Shown piece by piece: positions 25,830 through 34,293 of a stretch of DNA of 64,000 nt (position 1 is the stretch's first letter; every line of letters begins with the position of its first letter). The DNA is from JAGOPY01 sp964619555. Its GTDB lineage: Bacteria > Bacteroidota > Bacteroidia > Bacteroidales > JAGOPY01. Where the stretch lies: contig CAZUDV010000004.1 of assembly GCA_964619555.1 (NCBI GenBank), forward strand, positions 62,001 to 126,000, read 5' to 3'. The translations under genes were made by a program, and so were the position numbers. The notes under the pieces are model-generated. The model was given only the letters and a program-made list of their open reading frames with translations. It ran no database searches and had not been told where the DNA came from.

Positions 25830-27062
25830 TCAATGATTTATCGCCCACTTCTTCACATTGGCAGGAGAACGGTTGTTCATGAGCTCATTGGCCATGAATC
25901 CGAAGTATGGCTCCGTGTGTTTGTAGAATTTCTTAAAGCCTGCACAGAGATAGTTCAGCCCCGGCTCCCCATTAGGAGTATTGATGATCCGGTTTTTTGG
26001 GCATTCACCGGTGCACAGGTCCAGGAACTCGCACCTCTTGCAATAGCCGGGGAGGGTATCCCGCTTATTTCGGCCAAACTGCCGCTGGAATTCTGAGTGC
26101 ATGTAGGTGAGGAGCGTCTTATCCTTAATATTCCCGAGCTTATATTCCGGGAACACATAATGGTCGCACGAATAGACGTCGCCATTGTATTCCACCACCC
26201 CTGCATGCCCGCAGGTTTCTGCGTAAACACATATCGGGGGAGGGACGCGCATCCAGTTGGCCAGGACGCAATCGAAGGTCACCACGTAATAGTCGCCCAC
26301 ATCCTTCCTTACCCATTCATCGAAGATCTTGATCAGGAAGTTCCCGTAATCGTCGGGATCTACGCTCCAGTCGGTCACTTCGGCATTTTTATTTGTACCG
26401 GCAGGGAGGATGGCGAGTTCATCCGGCCTTGCATTCGGATCGATCCATTCCACGATGGGGATGAATTGCATATAACGGCTCCCGATGCCCTTCAGGAAGC
26501 GGTAAACCTCGAGCGGATATTTCGAGTTGTAATCGTTGACCACTGAAAGGGTATTGAACTCAACATGGTATTTCTTAAGCAGTTCAAGTCCCTTCATCAC
26601 CTTTGCATAGCTTGTCTGGCCATTCTTGTAAACTCTGTAATGATCGTGGCAGTGTTCGGGGCCATCGATCGACAGGCCGATCAGGAACTGGTGGTCTCGG
26701 AAAAATTTGCACCAGTCATCGGTCAGGGTGGTCCCGTTGGTTTGCAGGGAGTTGTCGATGGCCCTACCTCCTGCATATTTCCTCTGCAGTGCGATAACTT
26801 TCTGAAAGAACTCAATACCTCTCATGATGGGCTCTCCGCCGTGCCAGGTGAACAGCACGGCCGGATCGGTGCTGGAATAAATATACTGCGCAATGAAGGT
26901 CTCCAGCACTTTGTCACTCATGAACCACTTCTGGGGATCTTTGGGATAGAGTTTTTCTTTCTCAAGGTAATAGCAGTATTGGCAGTTCAGGTTGCACACA
27001 GCCCCGATGGGCTTGGCCATGAGATAGAATGGGGGAGCCGAATGAAAGTACTGAAGAGGCAT
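25830..27062 (-). CDS. Anaerobic sulfatase maturase (radical SAM/SPASM)
   Basis: 410-aa cytosolic radical SAM enzyme. CxxxCxxC is at Cys23, Cys27, Cys30 (AVCNLNCQYCYYLEK), followed by LFTWHGGEPIMRGIEFFQK (SAM-binding GGEP). The C-terminal SPASM region has CVYAETCGHAGVVEYNGDVYSC-DHYVFPEYKLGN and CKRCEFLDLCTGECPKNR, ligating two auxiliary 4Fe-4S clusters. The DHYVFPEY motif is typical of anSME, which oxidises the sulfatase Cys or Ser to formylglycine without O2. It converges on the sulfatase gene. The protein has no signal, so it would act on the sulfatase before export. I take the ATG at 27062; M15 is a less likely alternative. Confidence 0.93.
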   Translation of the reverse strand: MPLQYFHSAPPFYLMAKPIGAVCNLNCQYCYYLEKEKLYPKDPQKWFMSDKVLETFIAQYIYSSTDPAVLFTWHGGEPIMRGIEFFQKVIALQRKYAGGRAIDNSLQTNGTTLTDDWCKFFRDHQFLIGLSIDGPEHCHDHYRVYKNGQTSYAKVMKGLELLKKYHVEFNTLSVVNDYNSKYPLEVYRFLKGIGSRYMQFIPIVEWIDPNARPDELAILPAGTNKNAEVTDWSVDPDDYGNFLIKIFDEWVRKDVGDYYVVTFDCVLANWMRVPPPICVYAETCGHAGVVEYNGDVYSCDHYVFPEYKLGNIKDKTLLTYMHSEFQRQFGRNKRDTLPGYCKRCEFLDLCTGECPKNRIINTPNGEPGLNYLCAGFKKFYKHTEPYFGFMANELMNNRSPANVKKWAINH

Positions 27063-27221
27063 GCCAGATTCAGGTATTTTTTGCCGAAAGTATTAAAAAT
27101 TTGAATTCTTCTTGGTGACATCTTGATATCACTGAGGGATGATCGGTTTGTGGCATGGCCTGACACCGCACCATCAGCGGTAAAAAAGTGAAAATTAATA
27201 AAACGGTCCGAAATAATTTGC

Positions 27222-27908
27222 CTAGAACCGGAATCCCAGATTTACAAACACCTGGCCGGGCTGTGAATCGGCATTGGTAAATACATTGGTAAATCCGTAA
27301 TTATAGCCTGCCTCGATGACCAGGAAAGCCACATTAATGCCGATTCCACCTTGTCCGTACAAACAGAATGTTTCCAGGTCATCTTTTTCAAGCCCCAGAT
27401 CATTCTCCCCGATACCCAGGGCAAAACCGGGAACTGCACTGACAAATAACCGAAGAGCCACGACGCGATTGACAAAAGCCAGGAAATTCATCCCGCCTGT
27501 GACCGGTATATCTATGCTCCTGATCCCCACATAGATGGTCGTATCGTTTCCATTATATTCACTGAAGTTATATCCGGCACTATTAAACCTGGCTCCGACC
27601 TGCCAGTAGAAAAACTTACCCCGTTTATAATTGAATCCAATATGATAGCCGATCCCCATTTTCGTATCCAGGTCGCTGATTTGGTTGAAATTAACTCCGG
27701 CGTAGGGAATGAATTCATCTTTTCTCTTATCGCTTTTTTGTTCTTTATTATCCTTACCCTGACCAACCGTATCAGCCTGGGCAATTTGAACCGGTTGAAT
27801 AATGGCAGTATCCGGTTTAGAGACCTGGGAAGTGTCCTCTTGTGCTTTCAGAAAACCGGATGAGTGTACCAGGATGAAAATGAAGAAAAGTGAAAATATT
27901 GTTCTCAT
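27222..27908 (-). CDS. Porin-family outer-membrane beta-barrel protein
   Basis: 228 aa with signal MRTIFSLFFIFILVHSSGFLKAQ and a charged linker (residues 25-65), then an 8-strand barrel pattern: FIPYAGVNFNQISDLDTKMG, IGYHIGFNYKRGKFFYWQVGARFNSAGYNF, SIDIPVTGGMNFLAFVNRVV and VFVNLGFRF at the end (aromatic terminus). Same broad family as the pseudogene at 17766-18134. Ligand unknown. Downstream to 27063 lies a small hairpin (27165-27181) but no U-tract on this strand. Confidence 0.82.
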   Translation of the reverse strand: MRTIFSLFFIFILVHSSGFLKAQEDTSQVSKPDTAIIQPVQIAQADTVGQGKDNKEQKSDKRKDEFIPYAGVNFNQISDLDTKMGIGYHIGFNYKRGKFFYWQVGARFNSAGYNFSEYNGNDTTIYVGIRSIDIPVTGGMNFLAFVNRVVALRLFVSAVPGFALGIGENDLGLEKDDLETFCLYGQGGIGINVAFLVIEAGYNYGFTNVFTNADSQPGQVFVNLGFRF

Positions 27909-28099
27909 TTGCTTGTAATTTTATGGTTATTGTTGATGAGGCAGAATGGTATGTAAAATTACAAAAATCCGGAGCCAGAGTAAATAGTACTTTAGTATTA
28001 ATATACTCAATTATAGGTATTTTCATGCCTGATTCCGGTGGAGGACTTAAAATTTCTTTATATTTTTACACCTAATTATCACCTGCAAAAACATTCTTT

Positions 28100-28846
28100 A
28101 TGCTGAATGCATTTCTATGGGGTCTGCTGGCCACATCTTCACTGGCTATCGGCGGGATGATCGCAACGCGGTTAAATCTAAGCAACAGGATGCTTGGGGT
28201 GATCATGGCCTTTGGAGCGGGAACATTGATCTGTGCCATTTCCTATGAACTGATCTTCGATGCCATGAAACTGGGTAGGGGGACGGGCTTCCCTGCTTTT
28301 GGCCTCTTTGCGGGGGCTTTTGTCTTTTTCCTGGCCGACCGGCTCATCGCTAAAATGGGATCAGCCAACCGGAAAGCCATCGATGCAGCAAAACATTCGG
28401 GCCTGGCGGTTCCGATGGTGCTGGGCATCATCCTCGACGGCATCCCGGAATCTATCGTGATTGGCCTCGGTATCTCGGAAGGCGGGACGGTCAGTGTGGC
28501 GATGCTGGTAGCGGTGTTCATTTCCAATCTACCGGAGTCAATAGCGGGTTCCACGGGTATGAAGGTGAGCGGTTGGAGCCGCTGGCGGATACAGTTCCTG
28601 TGGATGGTCATTGCACTCCTGTGCGCAGCATCCACCGTGGCCGGGTTCAGCCTTTTCAGCCAGGCATCCGACCATTGGTTGTCGTTCATCAATGCCTTCG
28701 CCGGAGGCGCCATACTGGTCATGATCGCCAATTCGATGATACCCGAAGCATATGAACACGGGGGAAAACTGGCCGGCATTTTCACAGTCCTGGGATTTTT
28801 CATCGCCATATCGGCAGTGATCCTGGAGCACACAGGAGGTCATTGA
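28100..28846 (+). CDS. ZIP-family divalent metal transporter
   Basis: 248-aa inner-membrane protein with about eight helices. It shows ZIP features: ATRLNLSNRMLGVIMAFGAGTLICAISYEL in helices 2-3, VPMVLGIILDGIPESIVIGLG in helix 4 and VAVFISNLPESIAGS in helix 5, corresponding to the metal-site motifs HNxPEG and HExPxE. Here the histidines of both motifs are replaced (LDGIPES, SNLPES), as in several bacterial ZIP-like permeases. It likely transports Zn2+, Fe2+ or Mn2+ but specificity is unclear. It lies just upstream of the atp operon and has no evident functional tie to it. Confidence 0.85.
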   Translation: MLNAFLWGLLATSSLAIGGMIATRLNLSNRMLGVIMAFGAGTLICAISYELIFDAMKLGRGTGFPAFGLFAGAFVFFLADRLIAKMGSANRKAIDAAKHSGLAVPMVLGIILDGIPESIVIGLGISEGGTVSVAMLVAVFISNLPESIAGSTGMKVSGWSRWRIQFLWMVIALLCAASTVAGFSLFSQASDHWLSFINAFAGGAILVMIANSMIPEAYEHGGKLAGIFTVLGFFIAISAVILEHTGGH

Positions 28847-28959
28847 TTCGCTGTGCTCGCGACATGCTCCTGACTCCCGACTTTTTTCATGGTTATCTCA
28901 GGATTTCTTCGTAAAATTGCAGCCGATTTCAGTTAAACCGGTTTAGCCTTTTGATCAGA

Positions 28960-30078
28960 ATGCAGGAACGTATTGTAAAATCAGCCGTTTTACGACTCAT
29001 TATATCCGCTTTTCTCCTGTTTTCATTGGGAATTTCATTCTCTTTTGCGGAAGAAGAACATTCGGTCAGCGGTCATGATGAGCATAGCGGAGAGGAGTTC
29101 AACGCCGGCCGGATGATCATCGAACACATTGTGGATTCTTACGAATGGCACATTATGACGATCGGCCATACGCACATTTCGGTGCCCTTGCCGGTCATCC
29201 TGTTTTACGAGGGCAAGCTGCACATGTTCATGTCGTCAAAGTTCCACCATGGGCATTCATCGTATTCAGGATTTAAGATTGAGGAAGCGGGACCTAAGAA
29301 AGGGAAGATCGTCAGGGTCAGGGAAGGGACGATGGAAACGGATGAAAATGCCGGGAAGATCTACGATTTCTCCATCACGAAAAATGTCTTTGCGATCTTT
29401 ATCAGCGCCACTGTCATTATTCTGATCTTTACCTCGGTGGCCAGAGCTTATAAGCGAAGGGCGGGCCAGGCTCCCAAAGGCCTGCAATCCATGCTGGAAC
29501 CGATCATCCTTTTTGTACGTGACGACGTGGCCCGGGCTGCCATCGGTCATAAAGCTGACCGATACCTGCCCTATCTCCTTACTCTCTTCTTCTTTATATT
29601 CTTCAATAACCTGATGGGACTCATCCCCATCTTCCCTTTCGGTGCCAATATCACCGGAAACCTTGCCGTAACCGGGATCATGGCGCTGATTACCTTCATT
29701 ATAACCAGTTTCAGCGGCAATAAAGCATACTGGAACCACATTTTCAACACCCCCGGGGTACCGTGGTGGCTGAAAATACCTCTGCCGCTGATGCCGATCG
29801 TAGAATTCATGGGTGTTTTCACGAAACCCTTCGTCCTCATGGTTCGTCTCTTCGCCAACATAACCGCAGGACATATCATCATCCTGGGATTCATGAGTTT
29901 GATATTCATCTTTGCGAATATACAAGGCTACCTCGGTGTGATTGTCGCACCGGTTTCCATCGCTTTCGGGATTTTTATGAGTTTCCTGGAATTGCTGGTA
30001 GCCTTCATTCAGGCGTATGTGTTCACGCTCCTTTCGGCCCTCTATTTCGGTATGGCCACAGAGGAACATCATCATTAA
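28960..30078 (+). CDS. atpB: ATP synthase F0 subunit a
   Basis: 372 aa from the ATG at 28960. A signal-like helix (LIISAFLLFSLGISFSFA) and a His-rich extracytoplasmic domain (residues ~25-130), usual for Bacteroidota AtpB, precede five or six membrane helices. The essential Arg lies in LMVRLFANITAGHIIILG; FFFIFFNNLMGLIPIFPFGANITGN and FVAFIQAYVFTLLSALYFG-like segments (LLVAFIQAYVFTLLSALYF) are also diagnostic. It forms the proton half-channels against the c-ring. First gene of the atpB-E-F-H-A-G cluster, 34 bases before atpE. Confidence 0.95.
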   Translation: MQERIVKSAVLRLIISAFLLFSLGISFSFAEEEHSVSGHDEHSGEEFNAGRMIIEHIVDSYEWHIMTIGHTHISVPLPVILFYEGKLHMFMSSKFHHGHSSYSGFKIEEAGPKKGKIVRVREGTMETDENAGKIYDFSITKNVFAIFISATVIILIFTSVARAYKRRAGQAPKGLQSMLEPIILFVRDDVARAAIGHKADRYLPYLLTLFFFIFFNNLMGLIPIFPFGANITGNLAVTGIMALITFIITSFSGNKAYWNHIFNTPGVPWWLKIPLPLMPIVEFMGVFTKPFVLMVRLFANITAGHIIILGFMSLIFIFANIQGYLGVIVAPVSIAFGIFMSFLELLVAFIQAYVFTLLSALYFGMATEEHHH

Positions 30079-30111
30079 TTACGGATTTATTCATCTTTAA
30101 ATCAATATAAT

Positions 30112-30372
30112 ATGGAAATCTTAGCAGTATTACTACAAGCAGCAGCCGACCTGGTCCCTCTCGCAAAACTGGGAGCAGGAATCGGGGCAGGGATTGCAGC
30201 TATCGGCGCCGGCATCGGCATCGGCCAGATCGGCCGCGGTGCCGTGGAATCGATTGCACGGCAGCCGGAAGCAGTGGGCGACATCCGTTCCAACATGATC
30301 ATTGCAGCGGCTTTGATCGAAGGGGTGGCCTTCTTCGCTATCGTTATCAGCCTGCTTATCCTGTTTGTATAA
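30112..30372 (+). CDS. atpE: ATP synthase F0 subunit c
   Basis: 86-aa two-helix hairpin proteolipid. Helix 1 is glycine rich (AGIGAGIAAIGAGIGIGQIG), the loop reads ESIARQPEAVGDIR, and helix 2 carries the ion-binding Glu in AAALIEGVAFFAIVIS. The Glu is followed by Gly rather than the Ser/Thr found in Na+-binding rings, and the helix-1 Gln does not align with the Na+ ligand, so H+ coupling is likely. A strong hairpin follows before atpF, which may raise the amount of atpE message over the downstream genes. Confidence 0.96.
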   Translation: MEILAVLLQAAADLVPLAKLGAGIGAGIAAIGAGIGIGQIGRGAVESIARQPEAVGDIRSNMIIAAALIEGVAFFAIVISLLILFV

Positions 30373-30381
30373 TGAATTCCG

Positions 30382-30424
30382 ACCGGAAAGCGTCCCGGCG
30401 GTTGGCCGGGATGCCTCCGGTTTT
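30382..30424 (+). terminator. Stem-loop with T-run between atpE and atpF
   Basis: Nested stems: outer ACCGGA (30382-30387) with TCCGGT (30416-30421), inner TCCCGGC (30393-30399) with GCCGGGA (30405-30411), followed by TTTT. It looks like a partial Rho-independent terminator or an mRNA-stabilising 3' end. Because atpF-H-A-G must still be transcribed, it would act as an attenuator or processing site that favours atpE, the subunit needed in 8-15 copies. Confidence 0.6.
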
Positions 30425-30450
30425 AATGATCCAATTAAAAACGACATAGC

Positions 30451-30945
30451 ATGGAATTGATTCAACCCGGATTGGGACTGATATTCTGGATGACGATCAC
30501 CTTCGCCATCGTGCTTTTCATCCTTGGCAAATACGCCTGGAAACCGATCATGAAAAGCCTCAAAGACCGCGAAGAGTCGATCGACCAGGCCCTGCATGCA
30601 GCAGACAAGGCAAGGGAAGAAATGAAGCAGCTTCAGTTCGATAACGAAAAGCTTCTTCGGGAGGCCAAGAATGAACGGGATGCCATCCTGAACGAGGCCC
30701 GCAAGGTCCGCGAAAAAATGATCGAGGACGCACGGATCAAGGCCAACGAAGAGGCGAACCGGATTGTGGAGAATGCCAAGGAACGCATCGAGAACGAGAA
30801 GATGGCGGCGATCACCGAACTGAAAAACCAGATCGCCCTGCTTTCCATTGAAATCGCAGAAAAACTGATCAGGGAAGAGCTTTCAAAGGATAAAAAACAG
30901 GAAGCCCTGATCCGGAAAATGCTCGACGATATCAAGTCCAATTAA
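30451..30945 (+). CDS. atpF: ATP synthase F0 subunit b
   Basis: 164 aa: one N-terminal membrane helix (LGLIFWMTITFAIVLFILG) followed by KYAWKPIMKSLKDREESID, the conserved b-subunit start, and a long charged coiled coil rich in Lys/Glu/Ala (residues ~35-150). It forms the peripheral stalk with delta. Length is typical. It sits between atpE and atpH, with atpH beginning 12 bases after its stop. Confidence 0.94.
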   Translation: MELIQPGLGLIFWMTITFAIVLFILGKYAWKPIMKSLKDREESIDQALHAADKAREEMKQLQFDNEKLLREAKNERDAILNEARKVREKMIEDARIKANEEANRIVENAKERIENEKMAAITELKNQIALLSIEIAEKLIREELSKDKKQEALIRKMLDDIKSN

Positions 30946-30956
30946 TCACCCGAGAT

Positions 30957-31514
30957 ATGCTTGATACCATCATATCGGAACGTTACGCCAAAGCCCTTTT
31001 TGAGCTTGCTGTCGAGATAAACCGTCTCGACCGTGTTAAGAAAGATATGGACCTGCTCCTGGAAATCATCCGTGACAGCAGGGATTTCAGGCATCTCCTG
31101 GTCAACCCGGTCGTTAAACCTGATAAGAAGATCAAAGTACTGGATGTTATACTGGAAGGTAAAATAGATGACCTGACAAAGAAATTCTATCATACCCTGG
31201 CACTAAAAAGGCGGGAGAAGTTTTTGGAAGGCATCGCGAATGCGTTTATAGAAAAGTTCAAGCAACACCACAATATCGTTACGATCGAGATCCGTACCGT
31301 CGAACCCCTGACGGAAGAAATGCGGAAGAAGATCATCAGCCTTCTGGAAAAAAGGCGGAATATAACGGTCGAGCTGGCAGAAGTACTCGATCCCCGATTG
31401 ATCGGTGGATTCATTGTATCGACGGGAAATGTACGTTATGACTCCAGCCTGGCGGCATCAATAAAGAAACTGAAGAAAGAATTTGAGGAAAACCTCTATA
31501 TAAGAGAATTTTAG
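30957..31514 (+). CDS. atpH: ATP synthase F1 subunit delta
   Basis: 185 aa of the OSCP/delta family: N-terminal helical domain ERYAKALFELAVEINRLDRV ... LVNPVVKPDKKIKVLDVI, then FYHTLALKRREKFLEGIANAF. The C-terminal domain reads VTIEIRTVEPLTEEMRKKI ... VDPRLIGGF-like (EVLDPRLIGGFIVSTGNVRYDSSLAASI). It links the b stalk to the alpha subunits. It is followed 16 bases later by atpA. Confidence 0.94.
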   Translation: MLDTIISERYAKALFELAVEINRLDRVKKDMDLLLEIIRDSRDFRHLLVNPVVKPDKKIKVLDVILEGKIDDLTKKFYHTLALKRREKFLEGIANAFIEKFKQHHNIVTIEIRTVEPLTEEMRKKIISLLEKRRNITVELAEVLDPRLIGGFIVSTGNVRYDSSLAASIKKLKKEFEENLYIREF

Positions 31515-31529
31515 AAAAGAAGAACACTC

Positions 31530-33113
31530 ATGGCACAGATAAAACCTGCTGAAGTATCGGCCATTCTTAGGCAACAGCTTGCCGGATTCAAGGATGAAAA
31601 AGCACTTGAAGAAATTGGCACCATATTGACCGTCGGTGACGGTATTTCGCTCGTTTATGGTCTCAGCAATGCGCAGGCCGGTGAGCTGGTGAATTTTGAA
31701 AAGACCGGTGTCAAGGGCATCGTGTTGAACCTGGAGGTCGATAACGTTGGGGTAGTCCTTTTAGGGCCTTCCACTAACCTGAACGAAGGTGACAAAGTGA
31801 CCCGTACCGGACGTATCGCTTCGATCGATGTCGGAGAAGGCATGCTCGGGAGAGTTATCAATACCATTGGCGAGCCGATTGACGGAAAGGGTGAAATCAA
31901 GGGGGAGAAATTCGAGATGCCACTGGAGCGGAAAGCCCCGGGCGTTATCTATCGTCAACCGGTGAATGAACCGCTACAGACCGGGATCAAGCCCATCGAT
32001 GCCATGATCCCGATCGGCCGCGGCCAGCGCGAACTGATCATCGGCGACCGCCAGACCGGCAAGACAGCTATTGCAATTGATACCATCATTAACCAGAAAG
32101 AATTTTATGATGCCGGAAAGCCGGTTTATTGCATCTATGTGGCAGTAGGCCAGAAGGGGTCATCGGTTGCCCAGACGGTCAAGACGCTGGAGGACTTCGG
32201 CGCCATGCCTTACACTATCGTCATCTCGGCAACGGCATCCGATCCCGCAGCCATGCAGTTCTATGCTCCCTTTGCAGGAGCGGCCATTGGTGAATTCTTC
32301 AGGGATACCGGTCGTCCGGCCCTGGTGATTTACGATGACCTTTCGAAACAGGCCGTGGCTTACCGCGAAGTGTCCCTGCTGCTGCGCCGTCCGCCAGGAC
32401 GCGAAGCTTATCCGGGCGACGTGTTCTATCTGCACAGCCGTTTGCTGGAACGCGCGGCACGTGTCATCTCTGCCGATGAGGTAGCCAAAAACATGAATGA
32501 CCTCCCGGCTTCCCTGAAAGATAAAGTCAAAGGCGGCGGATCACTAACAGCACTGCCGATCATAGAAACCCAGGCCGGCGACGTATCAGCCTACATTCCG
32601 ACCAACGTGATCTCTATCACCGACGGTCAGATCTTCCTGGAAACAAGCCTTTTCAACGCCGGTATCCGGCCTGCCATCAACGTGGGTATCTCCGTATCAC
32701 GTGTCGGTGGTTCGGCTCAGATCAAATCCATGAAGAAGGTCGCCGGCACGCTGAAACTCGACCAGGCTCAGTACCGTGAGCTGGAGGCCTTCTCCAAGTT
32801 TGGCTCGGATCTCGATCCAGCAACCAAAGCGGTGATCGACAAAGGAAAGCGCAATGTGGAGATCCTGAAACAGGCCCTGCACGACACCATGCCGGTGGAA
32901 AAACAGATCGCGATCATTTTCTGCGGTACCCGCAACCTGATCAAGAATGTGCCGGTGGAGAGCGTGAAAGATTTCGAATCAGAATTTTTGCACCATATGG
33001 AAGAAAACTATCCAAAGGTGCTTAAAGAACTGAAAGAAGGCAAACTCAGCGATGATGATATCAAGCTGATGGAAACCGCCGCGAAGGACGTAGCGAAGAA
33101 GTATGAAAAATAG
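31530..33113 (+). CDS. atpA: ATP synthase F1 subunit alpha
   Basis: 527 aa, full length. The Walker A motif is GDRQTGKTAIAID; the Walker B region reads PALVIYDDLSKQAVAYREVSL, with the catalytic-interface Arg in the C-terminal half (NVGISVSRVGGSAQI). An N-terminal beta-barrel domain (GTILTVGDGISLVYGLSNAQAGELV) precedes it. Noncatalytic nucleotide-binding subunit of F1. The gap to atpG (159 bases) is unusual and filled with heptamer arrays. The catalytic beta subunit gene (atpD) is not in the window. Confidence 0.97.
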   Translation: MAQIKPAEVSAILRQQLAGFKDEKALEEIGTILTVGDGISLVYGLSNAQAGELVNFEKTGVKGIVLNLEVDNVGVVLLGPSTNLNEGDKVTRTGRIASIDVGEGMLGRVINTIGEPIDGKGEIKGEKFEMPLERKAPGVIYRQPVNEPLQTGIKPIDAMIPIGRGQRELIIGDRQTGKTAIAIDTIINQKEFYDAGKPVYCIYVAVGQKGSSVAQTVKTLEDFGAMPYTIVISATASDPAAMQFYAPFAGAAIGEFFRDTGRPALVIYDDLSKQAVAYREVSLLLRRPPGREAYPGDVFYLHSRLLERAARVISADEVAKNMNDLPASLKDKVKGGGSLTALPIIETQAGDVSAYIPTNVISITDGQIFLETSLFNAGIRPAINVGISVSRVGGSAQIKSMKKVAGTLKLDQAQYRELEAFSKFGSDLDPATKAVIDKGKRNVEILKQALHDTMPVEKQIAIIFCGTRNLIKNVPVESVKDFESEFLHHMEENYPKVLKELKEGKLSDDDIKLMETAAKDVAKKYEK

Positions 33114-33141
33114 TGCAAAGGGCAAAGTTCAAAGGGCAAAA
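33114..33141. repeat. Degenerate heptamer array directly after atpA stop
   Basis: Four heptamers in register starting at the first base after the atpA stop: TGCAAAG, GGCAAAG, TTCAAAG, GGCAAAA. The sequence CAAAGTTCAAAGGGCAA also appears on the minus strand inside the T9SS gene around 2716-2735. Confidence 0.7.
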
Positions 33142-33222
33142 ATGAGTTGATTGCTATTAGTGAGTAAGAAAGTGAAATCAGGAATAATTACTTTCCAGAC
33201 TATTAACTGACAACTTGTAAAA

Positions 33223-33257
33223 TTGAACTTTGAACTTTGAACTTTGAACTTTGAACT
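33223..33257. repeat. Heptamer array (TTGAACT)5 upstream of atpG
   Basis: Five perfect tandem TTGAACT units, ending 15 bases before the GTG start of atpG. It is the inverse complement of the TTCAAAG-type units that follow atpA, so the two arrays could pair in the transcript between these genes. Confidence 0.85.
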
Positions 33258-33272
33258 AAAACGAAGTTTATT

Positions 33273-34193
33273 GTGCCTAGCTTAAAAGAAGTACGGATCC
33301 GGATCGAATCGATCAAGTCGACGCAGCAGATCACCAGTGCGATGAAGCTGGTGGCAGCGAGCAAATTGCGCCGGACGCAGACCGCTGTGCAGGCGCTGGC
33401 GCCCTATGCGGCCAAGCTCAGGGAGATACTTGGCAATCTGAGTTCCAGCCTGGAAGATACGGAAGAGGCCATTTATTCCACTAGCCGACCGCTCGAAAAA
33501 GTCCTTCTGGTGGTCATTACATCGAACCGCGGGCTGTGCGGACCGTTCAACAGCAATGTCCTGAAGATGACCCGCCAGTATATAGACGACAACTACAAGG
33601 AAATCCAGGGAAAAGGCAATCTGGAGATTTATTCGATCGGTAAAAAGGGAAACGATTTCTTCAGGAAGAACAAATACAATGTTGTAAACAGCAACATCGC
33701 CATATTCGACGCCCTTACCTTTGCCAACACGACGGTTATTGCAGAAGAATTGATGTCAGCCTATGCCACGAAGAAGTATGACCGGATTGACATCATCTAC
33801 AACCATTTTAAGAATGCCGCTCAGCAGGTTGTCACGACTGAGCAATACCTGCCCATTGCCCCTGTGCCTGCCAAGGGATCCGCAGGTAGCAAGACGGCAG
33901 TGGGGCCGGCCGGATCAAAATCAAAAAAACAGGCTGATTATATCTTCGAACCCGAAAAGAATGTGCTGGTAAGGGAACTTATCCCCAGGATACTGAAGAT
34001 GCAGCTTTACAAAACCGTGCTGGATTCCTTTGCGGCCGAGCACGGGGCCAGGATGACGGCCATGTCACAGGCCACTGACAACGCACGGGAGCTGCTCAAG
34101 CAACTGCAACTCTCATACAATAAAGCCCGCCAGGCAGCGATCACAAAGGAACTGCTGGAGATTGTGAGCGGTGCGGAAGCGCTGAAAGGGTAG
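33273..34193 (+). CDS. atpG: ATP synthase F1 subunit gamma
   Basis: 306 aa with a GTG start (GTG CCT AGC). N-terminal helix LKEVRIRIESIKSTQQITSAMKLVAASKLRR, the Rossmann-like centre with LLVVITSNRGLCGPFNSNVL, and C-terminal helix SFAAEHGARMTAMSQATDNA ... LSYNKARQAAITKELLEIVSGAEAL are all diagnostic. A Gly/Ser/Lys/Ala-rich insert (PAKGSAGSKTAVGPAGSKSK, residues ~203-222) precedes the last helix. Central rotor shaft of F1. It is the last gene of the cluster; atpD and atpC are absent. Confidence 0.95.
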   Translation: MPSLKEVRIRIESIKSTQQITSAMKLVAASKLRRTQTAVQALAPYAAKLREILGNLSSSLEDTEEAIYSTSRPLEKVLLVVITSNRGLCGPFNSNVLKMTRQYIDDNYKEIQGKGNLEIYSIGKKGNDFFRKNKYNVVNSNIAIFDALTFANTTVIAEELMSAYATKKYDRIDIIYNHFKNAAQQVVTTEQYLPIAPVPAKGSAGSKTAVGPAGSKSKKQADYIFEPEKNVLVRELIPRILKMQLYKTVLDSFAAEHGARMTAMSQATDNARELLKQLQLSYNKARQAAITKELLEIVSGAEALKG

Positions 34194-34199
34194 GCATCA

Positions 34200-34227
34200 G
34201 GATTAAGGATTAAGGTTTAAGGTTTAC
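34200..34227. repeat. Degenerate heptamer array after atpG
   Basis: Four units: GGATTAA twice, then GGTTTAA and GGTTTAC, beginning six bases after the atpG stop. The spacer 34194-34666 contains no gene that I can support, only this array, a nonamer array, one REP-like palindrome, an octamer array and a -7-like box. Confidence 0.65.
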
Positions 34228-34266
34228 ATTCAGGTCTTTTTTAACTTCAAGGCTTTCAATGTGAAC

Positions 34267-34293
34267 CTTTGTGCTCTATGTGCTTATTGTGCT
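34267..34293. repeat. Nonamer array (xTxTGTGCT)3
   Basis: Three 9-base units in register: CTTTGTGCT, CTATGTGCT, TATTGTGCT. It lies in the spacer between atpG and ferritin. Low copy number, so chance is possible. Confidence 0.5.

Noticed and set aside
27165..27181. Hairpin ACCGC/GCGGT followed by AAAAAA on the plus strand.
   Set aside because: For the minus-strand gene that ends at 27222 the T-run would come before the stem, so it is not a normal terminator.
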